From: Micromonospora haikouensis
Lineage (GTDB): Bacteria; Actinomycetota; Actinomycetes; Mycobacteriales; Micromonosporaceae
Length of the DNA stretch: 64,000 bases
NCBI RefSeq assembly: GCF_900091595.1
Contig: NZ_FMCW01000014.1
Span: 1-64,000 of the forward strand
Reading direction: 5' to 3'
In this document: positions 31,406 through 39,891 of the stretch, piece after piece
Position numbering within the stretch: position 1 is the stretch's first letter
Layout of the letters: each line of letters opens with the position of its first letter
Notes under the pieces: generated by a model
The model's database searches: none
What the model saw: only the letters and a program-made list of their open reading frames with translations
Told to the model about the DNA's origin: nothing
Made by a program: the position numbers and the translations under genes

Positions 31406-32503
31406 ATGGATCTACCCTGGGACAGCAGCGGACTGCTCAGCCTCGTAGGAGGACCCGTGCCGACCCGTCGCACCATCATCGCCGTCACCGGCGCCGCGCT
31501 GACCGCCCCCGCATGGGCCGCGCTCCATCAACCCGCCCCGGACCTCTTCTCCACCGCAACCGAGGGCGGGCCCGTCAGCCCACCCCTGCTGGACATGATC
31601 GACAACCTCGTCGCCCACGCGCAGCAACTCGACGACCATCAGGGCGGCGCCGCCCGCGACTTCGTCCACGACCAGTTCACCGCCGTGGCACGGCTCCTAC
31701 GCCGCGCCTCCTACAACGCCGCCGCCGGCCGCCGGCTCGCCGCCGCCCTCGCCCAGCTCGCCCAAACCGCCGGATTCATGGCCTTCGACGCCCACGAAGA
31801 CGGCCTCGCGCAACGCTGGTACCTCACCGCCCTCCGCACCGCCCACACCGCCGCCGACCCCGGCCTAGCCGCCAGCATCCTGGCCCTCATGTCCAACCAA
31901 GCCGCCGACCGCGGCAACGCCCTCGACGCCCTGCAACTCGCCGCCGCCGCCCAAGAATCCGCAGCGACTGCCCCACCGGCCGTACGCTCCCTGGTCGCCG
32001 CCCGCAGCAGCCTCGCCCACGCCGTCGCCGGCGACCTGACCAGCTTCCACCGCACCCGCGAGGACACCCTCACCCTCCTCGACACCCCACCCGACACGCC
32101 ACTTCCCCGCTGGGCCTCCTACATCGACCGGATCGAACTCGACGCCATCACCGGCCGCGGACTGGTCGTCCTCGCCGAGCAACTGCCCCAACAACGACAC
32201 AGGCTCCTACGCCACGCCGAGCGGCTCCTGCACGCCCGCGCCCACACCAGCCCCGACGCCCCACCACAACGCTCCGCCCTACGCCACGGAGCCTGGCTCA
32301 GCCTCGCCCACCACGCCACCGGCGACCTCGACCTCGCCGTCGACACCGCCCGACTGGCCCTGCGCCGCCTGCCCGCCGTCAGCTCCACACGCAGCGTCGC
32401 ACTCCTACGCCGCCTCCACGACGAACTCACCCCCGCCGGCCCCCGCTCCCCAGCCGTGCGGGACCTCCTCAACGACCTGCGACACCTCCCCGCGCCGCGC
32501 TAG
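31406..32503 (+). CDS. TPR-like C-terminal half of an XRE-type regulator, DNA-binding domain missing
   Basis: About 365 residues of helical-repeat protein. Beginning MDLPWDSSG and including FVHDQFTAVARLLRRASYNAAAGRRLAAALAQLAQTAGFMAFDAHEDGLAQRWYLTAL, it resembles the part that follows the helix-turn-helix in large streptomycete-type regulators. No helix-turn-helix is encoded upstream; there the other strand carries the GalU-like fragment. A GTG at 31457 with AGGAGG 4 nt before it could start a shorter product. Codon use differs from the neighbours: CTC and GCC dominate, giving a C-rich sense strand with few GTG/CTG. Possibly a decayed or transferred gene; possibly still a partner protein. It overlaps the next gene by 4 bp tail to tail. 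Confidence 0.65.
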   Translation: MDLPWDSSGLLSLVGGPVPTRRTIIAVTGAALTAPAWAALHQPAPDLFSTATEGGPVSPPLLDMIDNLVAHAQQLDDHQGGAARDFVHDQFTAVARLLRRASYNAAAGRRLAAALAQLAQTAGFMAFDAHEDGLAQRWYLTALRTAHTAADPGLAASILALMSNQAADRGNALDALQLAAAAQESAATAPPAVRSLVAARSSLAHAVAGDLTSFHRTREDTLTLLDTPPDTPLPRWASYIDRIELDAITGRGLVVLAEQLPQQRHRLLRHAERLLHARAHTSPDAPPQRSALRHGAWLSLAHHATGDLDLAVDTARLALRRLPAVSSTRSVALLRRLHDELTPAGPRSPAVRDLLNDLRHLPAPR

Positions 32504-33501
32504 GGCAGTGTCACCGGGAGGCGGTACTCCCGCTCGGTGCCCGTGGCCGTGCGCAGGTGGATCTCGCCGGTGCGCAGCCCGTAGGTCACCGACCAGCGGG
32601 TGTGGCCCTGCCGCACGTCGTTGAGCAGTTCCAGCGCCGCCCGGTCGTCGACGACCCCGCCGGCCTTCGTCAGGGCGGCGGCGAGCACGCCGTAGCGGTG
32701 GTCGGTGCGCCGGCGTTCTTCGGGTACGCCGACCACGGGCACGTTGGTCAGCGCCTGCCAGCCGCCCTGCCCCTTCTCGACCCGCATCGCGCCGTCGACG
32801 AACTCGACCACGGCCGACGCGCCGGTGGCGTCGGCGAGCAGGTAGTGCAGCGGGGGCCCGCCGTCGAAGTCGAGGTTGTGCCGGCCGAAGACGGCGACGG
32901 CCTCGTCGACCGTGGCGGCCTGGTCGAGCACCAGCCGCAGGATGCGTACCGAACCGACCGTGGGCTTGCCCGCCTCGGCGCGGGCGGTGGCCCCGTCGTC
33001 GGCGGCCAGCCCGACGGCCAGCCCCCGCTCGTTCATCCCGTCGAACGGCAGCAGCGGCGCGTTGAGCAGCCGGCGGTCGCCGGTGGGGTCGGCACCGACG
33101 CCGAGGTAGGACATGTCCACCAGCGAGACCGTGGCGTACCCGTCCGGCGGGTCGGTGCGCAGCACCAGTGCCGGGTTGGCGTCCCAGTCGAAGTTGCGGG
33201 CGAACAGCGGGCGGCTCGGGTCGCCGGAGGCGGCGAAGAGCGAGCAGCCGAACGGGCTGGGCGGCGCGGCGTCGGTGCCGACGGTCGGGTCGTAGTCGCC
33301 GACGTAGGTCATCTCCCACATCGGCAGGTCGTCGACCCGGCGCAGGCTGGCCAGGGTCCGGTCGGCCTGCGCCGGGTCCTGCCGGGACGCGGTGGGCGTG
33401 CCGGCCGACGGCGGGGGCGGGGCGGCGGCGGTCTCGGGGGCGGAGCAGGCGGTGGCGGTGAGCAGCAGGGCCAGGCCGGCACCCAGGAAGGTCCTACGCA
33501 T
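32500..33501 (-). CDS. Lipoprotein of the linear amide C-N hydrolase (choloylglycine hydrolase) family
   Basis: A 333-residue exported enzyme. The signal has a lipobox LTATAC with lipidation Cys19. The mature part resembles Ntn hydrolases of the penicillin V acylase/carcinine hydrolase group: PFGCSLFAASGD carries the conserved Cys, followed by FARNFDWDANPAL with the Arg-Asn-x-Asp pattern, and later FDGMNERGLAVGLA and LTNVPVVG. In many members the Cys becomes N-terminal after propeptide removal, so the preceding ~60 residues may be a propeptide. The substrate (N-acyl amide, signal or antibiotic) is unknown. No ribosome-binding site is visible; TAGCGT 9 nt before ATG suggests a leaderless transcript. 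Confidence 0.82.
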   Translation of the reverse strand: MRRTFLGAGLALLLTATACSAPETAAAPPPPSAGTPTASRQDPAQADRTLASLRRVDDLPMWEMTYVGDYDPTVGTDAAPPSPFGCSLFAASGDPSRPLFARNFDWDANPALVLRTDPPDGYATVSLVDMSYLGVGADPTGDRRLLNAPLLPFDGMNERGLAVGLAADDGATARAEAGKPTVGSVRILRLVLDQAATVDEAVAVFGRHNLDFDGGPPLHYLLADATGASAVVEFVDGAMRVEKGQGGWQALTNVPVVGVPEERRRTDHRYGVLAAALTKAGGVVDDRAALELLNDVRQGHTRWSVTYGLRTGEIHLRTATGTEREYRLPVTLP

Positions 33502-33527
33502 GATGGCTGAACGCTAGGTCAGCCATC
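33502..33527 (-). promoter_or_regulatory. Inverted repeat over the promoter of the amide hydrolase gene
   Basis: GATGGCTGA and TCAGCCATC (33502-33510 and 33519-33527) form a perfect 9-bp inverted repeat with an 8-nt spacer that contains the putative -10 TAGCGT on the minus strand. It directly abuts the ATG. A repressor bound here would block transcription; a hairpin role is less likely because the element lies upstream of the start. Confidence 0.45.
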
Positions 33528-33662
33528 GACCGTTGTCCACCACGGTCCGACGGCCGGCGGGGCGGGCTGCGGGGGGGTCGCCGGACGGCGGCGGGAGGGC
33601 CCGGTCACAGCGGCGTGGCGGACCGCCGGGGCCGCCCGGCCGGCGTGCGAGGATCAGCCGCC

Positions 33663-34922
33663 GTGGACCCTGACGGCGAGCCGACCGCACGCACCGGGGG
33701 CGAGCCGACCGCACCGACCGGCCGCGCCCCCCGCCGGCCGCTGGAACGGCTGCGCCGGCTGCACCCGCTCGACTGGGTCGCGCTGGCCCTGGTCGGGGCG
33801 GCCTGCGCGCTGACCGGCCTGCTGCCGCGCCCCGAGACCGTGGCCACCCTGGGGCGCATCCTGCCGCTGCTGCTGTTCCTCGGCACGGTGGTGGTGCTGG
33901 CCGAACTGACAGCGGTGGCCGGCGTGTTCGACGTACTGGCCGGGCGGCTGGCCCGCGCCGCCCGGGGCAGCTATCCGGCGCTGTTCGTGCTCTGCGTCGG
34001 CTTCGCCTCCGCCACCACGATCGCGCTGAACCTCGACACCACGGCGGTGCTGCTCACGCCGGTGATGCTGGCGCTGGCGCGGCGGCTGGGCATGCCGCCG
34101 CTGCCGCTGGCGCTGACCACGGTGTGGCTGGCCAACACAGCGAGCCTGCTGCTGCCGGTGTCGAACCTGACCAACCTGCTGGCCGCCGACCGGGTCGACC
34201 TCGACCCGCTGCCGTACGCGGCGCGGATGGCGCTGCCCCAGGCCGCCACGATCGCGGCCACCATGGCGCTGCTCTGGGTCGGCTACTGGCGCCGGGGGCG
34301 GCGCGGTGTCGACCGGTTCGTCGCGCCCGGGCCGCACGTCCCCGCCGACCGGGTGCTGTACCGGATCGCGCTCGCCGGTTGCCTGCTCCTCGTGGCCGGG
34401 ATCCTCGCCGGGGTGGAGGTGGGGATCGCCTCCGCGGCGGCCGCCGGGCTGGTGCTGGTCGGCTTCGCCGCGCGCAACCGGGCCGCGCTGCGCCCGGCGC
34501 TGGTGCCGTGGCGGCTGCTGGTCTTCGTCACCGGGCTGTTCCTGGTGGTGCAGACCCTCGGCCGGTACGGGCTGGACGACCTCGTCGGCGTGCTGCTCGG
34601 CCCGGACGGCGGGACGCTCGGCGCGCTGCGGGCCGGCGGCACGGGCGCGCTGCTGTCCAACGTCGTGAACAACCTGCCCGCGTACGTGGCGGGCGAGGCG
34701 GTGCTCCCGCCCGGCGACGCGACCCGGCTGCTGGCCCTGTTGATCGGCACGAACGCCGGCCCGCTGGTCACACCGTGGGCGTCGCTGGCCACCCTGCTGT
34801 GGTACGAGCGCTGCCGGGCCGCCGGGGTGGCCGTGCCACTGGGCCGGTTCCTGGCCGCCGGTGCCCTGCTCGCCGTGGCCGCGACGGCCGCCGGCGTGGG
34901 CGCGCTGCTGCTCACCGGCTGA
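33663..34922 (+). CDS. ArsB/NhaD/SLC13-type transporter
   Basis: A 419-residue membrane protein with about 11 helices of the ion-transporter superfamily. Characteristic segments are LNLDTTAVLLTPVMLALARR (helix hairpin with Asp-Thr-Thr-Ala) and, in the second half, GALLSNVVNNLPAYVAGEA and LIGTNAGPLVTPWASLATLLW, the Asn-Asn-Leu-Pro and Gly-Thr-Asn motifs of ArsB and SLC13 proteins. Arsenite, sodium/proton or dicarboxylate transport are all possible; no ars genes are adjacent. GTG 33663 is preferred over GTG 33615 because GAGGA precedes it. The first 37 residues are a hydrophilic tail. Confidence 0.82.
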   Translation: MDPDGEPTARTGGEPTAPTGRAPRRPLERLRRLHPLDWVALALVGAACALTGLLPRPETVATLGRILPLLLFLGTVVVLAELTAVAGVFDVLAGRLARAARGSYPALFVLCVGFASATTIALNLDTTAVLLTPVMLALARRLGMPPLPLALTTVWLANTASLLLPVSNLTNLLAADRVDLDPLPYAARMALPQAATIAATMALLWVGYWRRGRRGVDRFVAPGPHVPADRVLYRIALAGCLLLVAGILAGVEVGIASAAAAGLVLVGFAARNRAALRPALVPWRLLVFVTGLFLVVQTLGRYGLDDLVGVLLGPDGGTLGALRAGGTGALLSNVVNNLPAYVAGEAVLPPGDATRLLALLIGTNAGPLVTPWASLATLLWYERCRAAGVAVPLGRFLAAGALLAVAATAAGVGALLLTG

Positions 34923-35010
34923 CCCGGGGGCACCACCCACGCCGAAGGTTCGGCGCGCAGCGGTTGTGAACATCTGGTGTCCACAGGTTGATGGTGGTAA
35001 CTTTCTCGCC

Positions 35011-35030
35011 ACTTGCAAGAACTTGCAGAA
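35011..35030. promoter_or_regulatory. Candidate LacI-family (MalR-like) operator of the amylase gene
   Basis: Two direct copies of ACTTGCARRA lie head to tail, exactly one helical turn apart (35011-35020 and 35021-35030). The first also contains the palindrome CTTGCAAG. Related CTTGCA/TTGCAAG direct repeats are known in streptomycete amylase promoters controlled by MalR/Reg1. The distance to the ATG is 130 nt. Maltose-type repression is inferred. Confidence 0.55.
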
Positions 35031-35159
35031 GGATTCGCCGATCCCTGCCGGATGACGTCATCCGCTTGCTCGGATCGGACAGGCCCTCCCCGGGCCGACG
35101 GCCTTCCGCACCCCATCACCCCCGTCGGCCACGCCGACGCCCACCCCCGAGGAGGTCCG

Positions 35160-38100
35160 ATGCCCCGCCGCACCGGACGACGACGGATGATCGGGGCCGC
35201 GCTGGCCGCCGGCCTCACCGTCGGGCTCGCCCCGCTCAGCACGGCCGCCGCCGCAAACACGGTGACCGTCTACTACCGACCCCCCACCGCCTGGACCGGG
35301 ACCGTCAACATCCACTACGCCCCGGACGGCGGCGCCTGGACGGCTGTCCCGGGGGTGGCGATGGAGGCCGCCTGCACCGGCTGGCGCAAGCGCACCATCG
35401 ACGCCGGCTCGGCCACCGGCCTCCAGGTGGTGTTCAACAACAACGCCGGCGCCTGGGACAACAACAACGGCGCGAACTACCGCACCGGCACCGGGACGGT
35501 GACCGTCTCCGGCGGCGTGGTCGGCACGTCCGACCCGTGCGCCGGCACCCCCTCGCCCACGCCGACGGCCACCCCCGCGCCGACCGGAACGCCGGCCACC
35601 CGCACCGCCGAGGTCTGGTACCACCTCGCCACCCGGGGCTGGGCAAGCGCGAACATCCACTACCAGCCCGCCGGCGGGGCCTGGACCGCCGTGCCCGGGG
35701 TGCCGATGGAGGCCGGCTGCACCGGGTGGGCCCGCCGCGTGGTCGACCTCGGCAGCGCCGCGACGCTGAAGGCGGCGTTCAACAACGGCACCGGGACCTG
35801 GGACAACAACAACGGCGCGGACTACACCATCGGCGCCGGGGTGAGCACGGTCAAGGCCGGCGTCGTGACGGCCGGGGCGAGCGCGCCGTGCGCCCCGGAG
35901 ACCCCCGACACCACCGCCCCGTCCACCCCCACCGGGCTGGGCGCGACCGCCAACGGCCTGCGGGTGGCGGTGTCCTGGGCGGCGGCCACCGACGACCGGG
36001 CCGTCACCGGCTACCGGCTCACCCGCACCGGCGGGCCGGAGGGCACGGTCACGGTGACCACCACCGGCACCAGCCACGTCGACGGCACGCTGACCGCCAA
36101 CACCCGCTACGAGTACACGGTGCGGGCGTACGACGCGGCGGGCAACACCTCGGCGGCCAGCGCACCGGCCGCGGCGACCACCGGCGACGCCCCGCCGCCG
36201 GCGGCGGCCGGCAGCCCGCTGGGCGGCGACCCCCGCGAGGACACCATCTACTTCGTGATGACCGCCCGGTTCGCCGACGGCGACAGCACCAACAACCGGG
36301 GCGGCAGCCAGCACGTGAAGTCCGGCAACGCGGCGAACGACGACCCGATGTTCCGGGGCGACTTCAAGGGCCTGATCGACAAGCTGGACTACATCAAGGG
36401 GCTCGGCTTCTCCGCCCTGTGGATCACCCCGGTCGTGCTGAACCGCTCCGACTACGACTTCCACGGCTACCACGGCTGGGACTTCTACCGGGTCGACCCA
36501 CGCCTGGAGAGCCCCGGCGCGAGCTACCAGGACCTGATCAACGCCGCGCACGGCAAGGGCATCAAGATCTTCCAGGACGTCGTCTACAACCACAGCTCCC
36601 GCTGGGGCGCCAAGGGCCTGTTCACCCCCACCGTGTACGGGGTGCGCGACGAGCAGTGGAAGTGGATGTACAGCAAGCCCGAGGCGGGCCGCGAGTACGA
36701 CCCCATGGTGGAGCACACCGGCACCGACCCGGAGTTGACCCCCGCGCAGAACGCGCTGGCCAAGGGCCGCCCGTACAACGGGGACGTCTGGTCCACCGCC
36801 GCGCCGGCCGGCAACCAGTGCCCCCGCTGGGGCACGCCCAACGGCACCAGCCCGGAGGGCTTCAAGCTGTACGAGTGCCAGTGGCCCACCCCGACCAGCA
36901 AGCTCTTCCCGGCCGACCTCTACCACCAGTGCTGGATCGGCAACTGGGAGGGCGAGGACGCGCGCAGTTGCTGGCTGCACGAGGACCTGGCCGACTTCAA
37001 CACCGAGAACCCGACCGTGCAGAAGTACCTGATCGACGCGTACAACCGGTACATCGACATGGGGGTGGACGGCTTCCGGATCGACACGGCCGTGCACATC
37101 CCCCGGGTCACCTGGAACCGCCGCTTCCTGCCGGCCATCCAGCAGCACGCCCTGGCCAAACACGGCGAGAAGGGCAAGGACTTCTACGTCTTCGGTGAGG
37201 TCGCCGCGTTCGTCAACGACAAGTGGAACCGGGGCTCGGTCAACCACTCGGCGCAGTTCTTCACCTGGAAGGAGCGCAAGGAATACAGCCCCGACGACGT
37301 CAAGGCCGCGATCGAGCAGTACGACTACGAGCAGCTCGCCGGTCCCGCCGGCCAGCCCACCAGCGACAACGCGTTCCTGCGCGGCAACACCTACCACGCC
37401 CCGGACCACTCGAAGTTCTCCGGCATGAACGTCATCGACATGCGGATGCACATGAACTTCGGTGACGCCCACAACGCGTACGGCAACGGCAGGGACTCCG
37501 ACGACAGCTACAACGACGCCACCTACAACGTCGTCTACGTCGACAGCCACGACTACGGCCCGAACAAGTCGAACACCCGCTACACCGGGGGCACCGACGC
37601 CTGGGCGGAGAACATGAGCCTGATGTGGACGTTCCGGGGCATCCCGACGCTCTACTACGGCTCCGAGATCGAGTTCCAGAAGGGCGCGAAGATCGACTGC
37701 GGGCCGACCTGCCCCCTGGCGACCACCGGCCGGGCCTACTACGGCGACCACCTCCAGGGCACGGTCACCGCGACGGACTTCGGCAAGGTCGGCTCCGCCA
37801 CCGGGGCCGTGGCCACGACGCTCAGCAAACCGCTGGTCAAGCACGTGCAGCGGCTCAACCAGATCCGCCGGGCGGTGCCGGCCCTGCAGAAGGGGCAGTA
37901 CTCGACCGAGGGGATCAGCGGCTCCATGGCGTACAAGCGCCGGTTCACCTCCGGCGCGGTGGACAGCTTCGCGCTGGTCACGGTCTCCGGCAGCGCGACG
38001 TTCACGGGCGTGCCCAACGGCCGGTACGTCGACGCGGTCACCGGCGACGTGCAGACCGTCGGCAACGGGACGCTGACCGCGACCGTCAGCGGCCAGGGCA

Positions 38101-38180
38101 ACCTGCGGGTGTACGTGCTCGACCTGCCGGGCAACCCGGCCCCGGGCAAGATCGGCGAGACCGGCCCCTACCTGCGGTGA
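35160..38180 (+). CDS. Secreted alpha-amylase (GH13) with two starch-binding modules
   Basis: A 1006-residue exported enzyme. ATG 35160 follows GGAGG with 4-nt spacing. Order: signal peptide (1-33), CBM25/26-like module 1 (about 34-124), Pro/Thr linker, module 2 (about 144-236; both contain IHY.P.GGAWTAVPGV and GTWDNNNGADY), fibronectin type III domain (about 250-345), GH13 catalytic barrel (about 355-930) and a C-terminal beta domain. Catalytic residues: nucleophile Asp642 in GFRIDTAVH, acid Glu680 in FYVFGEV, and Asp798 in VDSHDYG. It degrades starch outside the cell. Long aromatic modules should hold raw starch granules. A candidate operator lies 130 nt upstream and a strong terminator follows. 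Confidence 0.95.
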   Translation: MPRRTGRRRMIGAALAAGLTVGLAPLSTAAAANTVTVYYRPPTAWTGTVNIHYAPDGGAWTAVPGVAMEAACTGWRKRTIDAGSATGLQVVFNNNAGAWDNNNGANYRTGTGTVTVSGGVVGTSDPCAGTPSPTPTATPAPTGTPATRTAEVWYHLATRGWASANIHYQPAGGAWTAVPGVPMEAGCTGWARRVVDLGSAATLKAAFNNGTGTWDNNNGADYTIGAGVSTVKAGVVTAGASAPCAPETPDTTAPSTPTGLGATANGLRVAVSWAAATDDRAVTGYRLTRTGGPEGTVTVTTTGTSHVDGTLTANTRYEYTVRAYDAAGNTSAASAPAAATTGDAPPPAAAGSPLGGDPREDTIYFVMTARFADGDSTNNRGGSQHVKSGNAANDDPMFRGDFKGLIDKLDYIKGLGFSALWITPVVLNRSDYDFHGYHGWDFYRVDPRLESPGASYQDLINAAHGKGIKIFQDVVYNHSSRWGAKGLFTPTVYGVRDEQWKWMYSKPEAGREYDPMVEHTGTDPELTPAQNALAKGRPYNGDVWSTAAPAGNQCPRWGTPNGTSPEGFKLYECQWPTPTSKLFPADLYHQCWIGNWEGEDARSCWLHEDLADFNTENPTVQKYLIDAYNRYIDMGVDGFRIDTAVHIPRVTWNRRFLPAIQQHALAKHGEKGKDFYVFGEVAAFVNDKWNRGSVNHSAQFFTWKERKEYSPDDVKAAIEQYDYEQLAGPAGQPTSDNAFLRGNTYHAPDHSKFSGMNVIDMRMHMNFGDAHNAYGNGRDSDDSYNDATYNVVYVDSHDYGPNKSNTRYTGGTDAWAENMSLMWTFRGIPTLYYGSEIEFQKGAKIDCGPTCPLATTGRAYYGDHLQGTVTATDFGKVGSATGAVATTLSKPLVKHVQRLNQIRRAVPALQKGQYSTEGISGSMAYKRRFTSGAVDSFALVTVSGSATFTGVPNGRYVDAVTGDVQTVGNGTLTATVSGQGNLRVYVLDLPGNPAPGKIGETGPYLR

Positions 38181-38184
38181 CGGG

Positions 38185-38218
38185 TGTGGTGGGGCGGCCG
38201 CCGGGCCGCCCCACCACA
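38185..38218 (+). terminator. Strong terminator hairpin after the amylase gene
   Basis: A perfect 15-bp stem TGTGGTGGGGCGGCC/GGCCGCCCCACCACA (38185-38199 and 38204-38218) with a GCCG loop follows the stop by 4 nt and can act for both convergent genes. Confidence 0.85.
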
Positions 38219-38286
38219 GGCAGCCGGACTCAGCAGGGGCTCTCGACGACGGTCGGGTAGGGACGGGGCAACGACGGGTGGGCTGG

Positions 38287-39888
38287 TCAGCCGACCGGGG
38301 TCCGGCGGGTGGCGCGCGGGCCGACCAGCCGGCGGACCACCGGCGCGGCGTTCCACTTCGCCGCGCCCACCAGGTCCCGGGCGTGTTCCAGCACCGTGTA
38401 GTCCGGCCTGGCCAGCCCGTCGGCGATGGCCCGGTCCAGGTCGTTGCCGCAGCGGGTGAGCACGCTGTCGAAGTCCCGGCGCACCGGGTCGAGCAGATCG
38501 TAGCCGAAGGAGCGGTGCAGCCGGGCGAAGAGCGGCTTGTAGAGCCGGGCCCGCTCGTGCAGCCCCGACGAGTACGACATCGGGTTCTTCGGCCGCCGCC
38601 GCACGTAGTCGGGCAGCACGTCGGCGAACGCCCGGCGGACGATCCACTTCTCCTGGCCCTCCCGCAGCTTCAGCTCCAGCGGCAGCCGCATCGCCAGCTC
38701 CACCACGCTCAGGTCGAGGAACGGCACCCGCGCCTCCACCCCGTGGGCCATGCTCGCGCGGTCCACCCGCTGCAACTCCGTACGGCACAGGTTGCGGATC
38801 TTGTGCAGGAACAGCCGGCGGGCCCGCTCGGGGCCGACCTGGTGGTACATGGGGTAGCCGCCGAACAGCTCGTCGGAGCCGTCGCCGGTGAGCACCACCT
38901 TGACGCCCAGGTCACGCAGCCGCCGGAAGATCGGCACCGAGACCACGGCGTTGATGATGTCCCCGTACTCGGTCAGCTCGGAGATCCGGATGGCCTCCCG
39001 CACGTCGGCGAGCCGGATGTCGCGCGGACGCAGCTCGATCACCTCGTGCGGCACCCCCAGGTCGGCGGCGAGCCGCCGGGCGTACGCCACGTCGGGGCTG
39101 CCCGGCGCCCCGACGGTCACCGCCACGCAGTCGGGGTGCAGCTGGTGGGTGTGCAGCAGGGCGAGCGAGCTGTCCAGCCCGCCCGAGAGCACCACGCCGA
39201 CGGTGAGGTCGGTGTCCAGCCGCATCCGGATGCTGTCGGTGAGGGCGACCCGGACGAGCAGGGCGGCCTCGTCCGGGTCGTCCACCACGGGCAGCCCGTC
39301 GCCGAGAGTGAGCAGGTCGACGTACGGGCGCAGCCGGACGTGGCCGCCCGGCTCGGCCCAGCCGTGGTGCCCCGGGGGCACCTCGGCGACCGGGGCGCCG
39401 TGCCCCACCAGGGCCTTCACCTCGCTGGCCAGGTGCAGGCAGCCCGGCACCCGGGACCAGTACAGCGGCTTGACCCCGAGCGGGTCGCGGGCCAGGTACG
39501 CCCGGCCGGTGGCCCGCTCGACCACGACGAAGGCGTACTCGCCGCGCAGCCGCCACACCGCGTCCTCGCCCCAGCGTTCGAAGGCGGCGAGCACCACCTC
39601 GGTGTCGCTCTCGCTGCGGAACGCGTGCCCCAGGCGGGTCAGTTCGACGCGCAGCTCCCGGTGGTTGAAGACCTCGCCGTTGAAGCAGAGCAGGAGGCGC
39701 TCGTCGGCGGAGACCCAGGGCTGCACCGCCCGTTCCCGGTCGACGATCCGCAGCCGGCGGGTGCCGGCGAGCAGGCCCGCCTCCCGACGGGTCTCGGTCA
39801 CCTCGCCGCGCGGGGCGAGGACGGCCAGCATCCGCCGGAAGGTGGCCGGGTCGGCCTCGGGGCCGAGGCTCAGAGCGATGCCGCACAC
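38287..39888 (-). CDS. Glutamine-hydrolysing asparagine synthetase family protein
   Basis: A 533-residue two-domain enzyme. MCGIALSLG provides the N-terminal nucleophile Cys2 of the class II glutaminase domain (about 1-195; CFNGEVFNHRELR, YLARDPLGVKPLYW). The synthetase domain carries the ATP-pyrophosphatase loop VVLSGGLDSSLAL near residue 220 and GDGSDELFGGYPMYH near 330. Relatives make asparagine, or amidate other carboxylates such as meso-diaminopimelate in peptidoglycan (LtsA/AsnB type) or secondary metabolites. It begins 3 nt after the M15-like gene, so the two form an operon. That partner favours a cell-wall role, but this is inference. Confidence 0.9.
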   Translation of the reverse strand: MCGIALSLGPEADPATFRRMLAVLAPRGEVTETRREAGLLAGTRRLRIVDRERAVQPWVSADERLLLCFNGEVFNHRELRVELTRLGHAFRSESDTEVVLAAFERWGEDAVWRLRGEYAFVVVERATGRAYLARDPLGVKPLYWSRVPGCLHLASEVKALVGHGAPVAEVPPGHHGWAEPGGHVRLRPYVDLLTLGDGLPVVDDPDEAALLVRVALTDSIRMRLDTDLTVGVVLSGGLDSSLALLHTHQLHPDCVAVTVGAPGSPDVAYARRLAADLGVPHEVIELRPRDIRLADVREAIRISELTEYGDIINAVVSVPIFRRLRDLGVKVVLTGDGSDELFGGYPMYHQVGPERARRLFLHKIRNLCRTELQRVDRASMAHGVEARVPFLDLSVVELAMRLPLELKLREGQEKWIVRRAFADVLPDYVRRRPKNPMSYSSGLHERARLYKPLFARLHRSFGYDLLDPVRRDFDSVLTRCGNDLDRAIADGLARPDYTVLEHARDLVGAAKWNAAPVVRRLVGPRATRRTPVG

Positions 39889-39891
39889 GGC

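Noticed and set aside
35058..37844. Long minus-strand frame opposite the amylase gene
   Set aside because: Val/Arg/Gly/His-rich translation with no family; the sense strand has full GH13 motifs.
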